This document shows, piece after piece, positions 62,038 to 64,000 of a stretch of DNA of 64,000 nt; the first letter of the stretch is position 1; each line of letters opens with the position of its first letter. A model generated the notes under the pieces. That model saw nothing but the letters and a program-made list of their open reading frames with translations. It was not told the origin of the DNA and did no database searches. This DNA comes from Alkaliphilus oremlandii OhILAs (GTDB lineage Bacteria > Bacillota > Clostridia > Peptostreptococcales > Natronincolaceae): assembly GCF_000018325.1 (NCBI RefSeq), contig NC_009922.1, positions 2,914,001 through 2,978,000 of the forward strand, in the 5' to 3' direction. Position numbers and translations under genes: made by a program.

Positions 62038-63321
62038 ATGATTTATGAATTTAAAGATGGATTGGAATTTGCTAAGGAATTAGATCGACTGGACGTACTG
62101 AATTCTACTCGCCAGCGCTTCTATTTAAATGAAGGCGAAATTTACATGGACGGAAATTCCTTGGGTCTCAGCTCCAAGGATGCAGAAGCGGCACTTCAGA
62201 ATGTAATGAATGTATGGCGCAAGGAAGCCATTAAGATTTGGGGCGTTGAGGATGGGCGTTATTTTAAGTTCTCTAGAAACCTTGCAGAAAAATTAAAGTC
62301 TTTAATTAATGCAGATGCTGAAGAGATTATTGTGATGGGCAGTATTACCTCAAACCTTCACCAAGCACTGGCAACCTTTTATACACCAACAGAAGCGCGA
62401 TACAAGATCCTCGTTGATGCGTTAAACTTTCCCTCCGACATTTATGCTACGAAAAGTATGATTGAGCTGAAGGGATATGAAGTTGAAGACGTATTGGTTC
62501 AGGTTCAAAGCAAGGATGGACGCACCCTCTGTGAAGAAGATATTATCGCAGAAATGAAAGAGGATGTTGCCTTGATTCTGCTTCCATCGGTTCTATATCG
62601 CAGTGCCCAGCTTCTCGATATGGAGCTGATTACAAAGGAAGCCCATAAACGAGGCATTATCATCGGCTGGGACCTAGCTCATTCCATCGGCTCCGTTCCT
62701 CATGATTTTAAAAAAATTGACCCCGACTTTGCAGTATGGTGCTCCTATAAATACCTCAACGGTGGCCCAGGGGCAAATGCTGGTATGTATATCAATAGAA
62801 GGCATTTCGGTAGAAATGCTGGCCTCAAAGGATGGTTTGGCAGCAAGGAAGAAAGTCAATTCCTTATGAGCCATGAGTTCGATCAAAATAACGATGCCAA
62901 CGGCTTTCTATTGGGAACGCACAATATGTTTTCCATGGCGCCACTGGATGGCTCTTTGAATATCTTTAATGAAGTAGGTATAGAAACTATACGTGCTAAA
63001 TCCTTGCACATTACCGCTTACTTGATGTATTTAATCGATCAAAAATTATCTCATCATGGATATTTCATTGGGAATCCTCGTGAAGATAGCCGTCGAGGAG
63101 GTCATGTGGCACTGGAACACGATGAAGCCTACCGTATTAGCTTAGCGCTACGGGATCATAAGGTGATTCCCGACTACCGAGAGCCCAATGTGATTCGTCT
63201 TGCGCCCGTAGCCCTGTACGTTTCCTATGAAGAGGTGTACCGCTTAGTTGAAATTCTTGAGAAGATTGTTACTCATAAGGAATATGAACACTATTCCTTG
63301 AAAAGAGTTACTGTACTGTAG
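62038..63321 (+). CDS. kynU: Kynureninase
   Basis: KynU hydrolyses kynurenine or 3-hydroxykynurenine to anthranilate or 3-hydroxyanthranilate plus alanine. The 427 residues hold the PLP motif WCSYKYLNGGPG with Lys238, Asp212 and His215 in WDLAHS, the FPSDIYA segment and the substrate-binding MDGNSLGL region at the start. AGGGGGAATATTC precedes the ATG. No dioxygenase or formamidase gene is adjacent, so the host probably uses external kynurenine or makes anthranilate from it. Confidence 0.93.
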   Translation: MIYEFKDGLEFAKELDRLDVLNSTRQRFYLNEGEIYMDGNSLGLSSKDAEAALQNVMNVWRKEAIKIWGVEDGRYFKFSRNLAEKLKSLINADAEEIIVMGSITSNLHQALATFYTPTEARYKILVDALNFPSDIYATKSMIELKGYEVEDVLVQVQSKDGRTLCEEDIIAEMKEDVALILLPSVLYRSAQLLDMELITKEAHKRGIIIGWDLAHSIGSVPHDFKKIDPDFAVWCSYKYLNGGPGANAGMYINRRHFGRNAGLKGWFGSKEESQFLMSHEFDQNNDANGFLLGTHNMFSMAPLDGSLNIFNEVGIETIRAKSLHITAYLMYLIDQKLSHHGYFIGNPREDSRRGGHVALEHDEAYRISLALRDHKVIPDYREPNVIRLAPVALYVSYEEVYRLVEILEKIVTHKEYEHYSLKRVTVL

Positions 63322-63344
63322 TTCATCGTAGACAAAATAAATGA

Positions 63345-63393
63345 TGCCAAGGCTATAAGATCCATGTTTCACCTTATAGCCTTGGCAATTGTT
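63345..63393. terminator. Terminator after kynU
   Basis: TGCCAAGGCTATAAG (63345-63359) and CTTATAGCCTTGGCA (63373-63387) form a perfect 15-bp stem, followed by ATTGTTTT. Confidence 0.85.
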
Positions 63394-63455
63394 TTCATGT
63401 TAAACTTTCTAATCATAAAGGATGATTGAAGTGCCTATCCAATAGAACCCCTCAT

Positions 63456-63791
63456 TTATGCCTTCTTAACAAACTCAGACTTTAATTTCATATCACCAAA
63501 GCCGTCAATTTTACAATCGATATCATGGTCTCCATCCACCAAACGAATATTTTTCACCTTGGTTCCCATTTTAACCACCAATGATGACCCTTTGACCTTT
63601 AGGTCTTTAATTACTGTGACTGTATCTCCATCGTTTAATACATTGCCATTGGCATCTTTTATAACCTTTTCATCTTCCGCGTTTCCTGCCTCCAGTGTCC
63701 ATTCATGGCTACATTCTGGACAGATGAGCATACTACCATCCTCGTAAGTATATTCTGAACTGCATTTTGGACAATTCGGTAAAGTAAACAT
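63456..63791 (-). CDS. PhnA/YjdM-family zinc-ribbon protein
   Basis: The 111-residue protein starts with a zinc ribbon (CPKCSSEY ... CPEC, four Cys) and continues with the PhnA domain DANGNVLNDGDTVTVIKDLKVKGSS...GTKVKNIRLVDGDHDIDCKIDGFG. I start it at MFTLPNCP (63791), where GGAGG lies nine bases upstream; a longer reading by five codons would use the Shine-Dalgarno itself as codons. The link to phosphonates is historical; the role is uncertain. Confidence 0.9.
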   Translation of the reverse strand: MFTLPNCPKCSSEYTYEDGSMLICPECSHEWTLEAGNAEDEKVIKDANGNVLNDGDTVTVIKDLKVKGSSLVVKMGTKVKNIRLVDGDHDIDCKIDGFGDMKLKSEFVKKA

Positions 63792-63892
63792 GATCGATTC
63801 CTCCATCTCTATTATATTATTTTTTCTATATCATAGGATCTCAAAGATTCCTAATTAAGCTTTGCAAAGGATAGCATCCTTGAAAATTACAA

Positions 63893-63918
63893 AAGCCTAG
63901 GGGTCTCCCCATAGGCTT
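63893..63918. terminator. Possible terminator near the window end
   Basis: AAGCCTAGGGG and CCCCATAGGCTT form an imperfect stem with a 3-base loop; the minus strand continues with TTTTG. The gene it would serve lies outside the window. Confidence 0.5.
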
Positions 63919-64000
63919 CTATACTATCATAGTTCTCTTAGATTGACAAATGACTGTCTTTTGCGATTCTGATCCCTATACTTTTCACGGGTATTTTTAT

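Overview
The window reads as a chromosomal segment of a low-GC, endospore-forming anaerobic member of the Clostridia. The signs are a tricistronic GerA-type germination operon, a glycyl radical enzyme with its radical-SAM activase, T-box and TPP riboswitches, Shine-Dalgarno sites close to consensus, and secreted fumarate-reductase-like flavoproteins. Alkaliphilus or a close relative is my best guess; that is inference from gene content only. No tRNA, rRNA, prophage, CRISPR array or transposase gene was seen.

Layout. 1-4.5 kb: the tail of an AlaRS/AlaX-type protein, a four-gene polar amino acid ABC transporter and a CDP-alcohol phosphatidyltransferase. 4.5-11.4 kb: a glycyl radical enzyme operon with an unusual active-site motif, its GntR neighbour, a secreted FMN/FAD flavoprotein and a divergent TetR regulator with a clear operator. 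11.5-15.6 kb: a TPP-riboswitch operon thiD-thiM-thiE plus an SSS-family transporter. 15.7-24.6 kb: an SDR, purC, brnQ, a MutS2-like protein without Smr domain, a candidate structured RNA and a two-component system. 24.9-29.6 kb: two T-box-controlled TrpX-type binding proteins sharing one permease/ATPase pair; their specifier codons read TAC (Tyr) and TTC (Phe). 29.8-35.8 kb: EamA and NCS2 transporters, sfsA, a YaiI/YqxD protein and a second secreted flavoprotein. 35.9-43.1 kb: a compact three-gene operon whose first product is a 1632-residue fusion of HD phosphohydrolase, helical repeats, NadD-like nucleotidyltransferase, GNAT-like and PRTase-like regions, followed by a Rossmann dehydrogenase-like protein and a Cys-rich flavodoxin-fold protein. 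This is the best candidate for an undescribed system.

43.2-47.1 kb: a Fur-boxed feoA-feoB-small Cys-rich protein operon and a ccdA/resA pair. 47.4-51.4 kb: the germinant receptor operon with a small two-helix membrane protein. 51.4-61.3 kb: an HMA-TauE-cupredoxin fusion, five GNAT proteins, DUF454, WYL and GyrI-like genes and two poorly known membrane proteins. 61.4-64 kb: an Lrp-type regulator next to kynureninase, and a PhnA-type zinc-ribbon protein.

Two dispersed intergenic repeat families run through the window. Family A is a hairpin with a conserved loop (CTCCTTTGGTCG-like) and compensating stem changes, found next to the T-tracts of terminators. Family B is a ~85-115 bp element present three times, twice ending just before a ribosome binding site.
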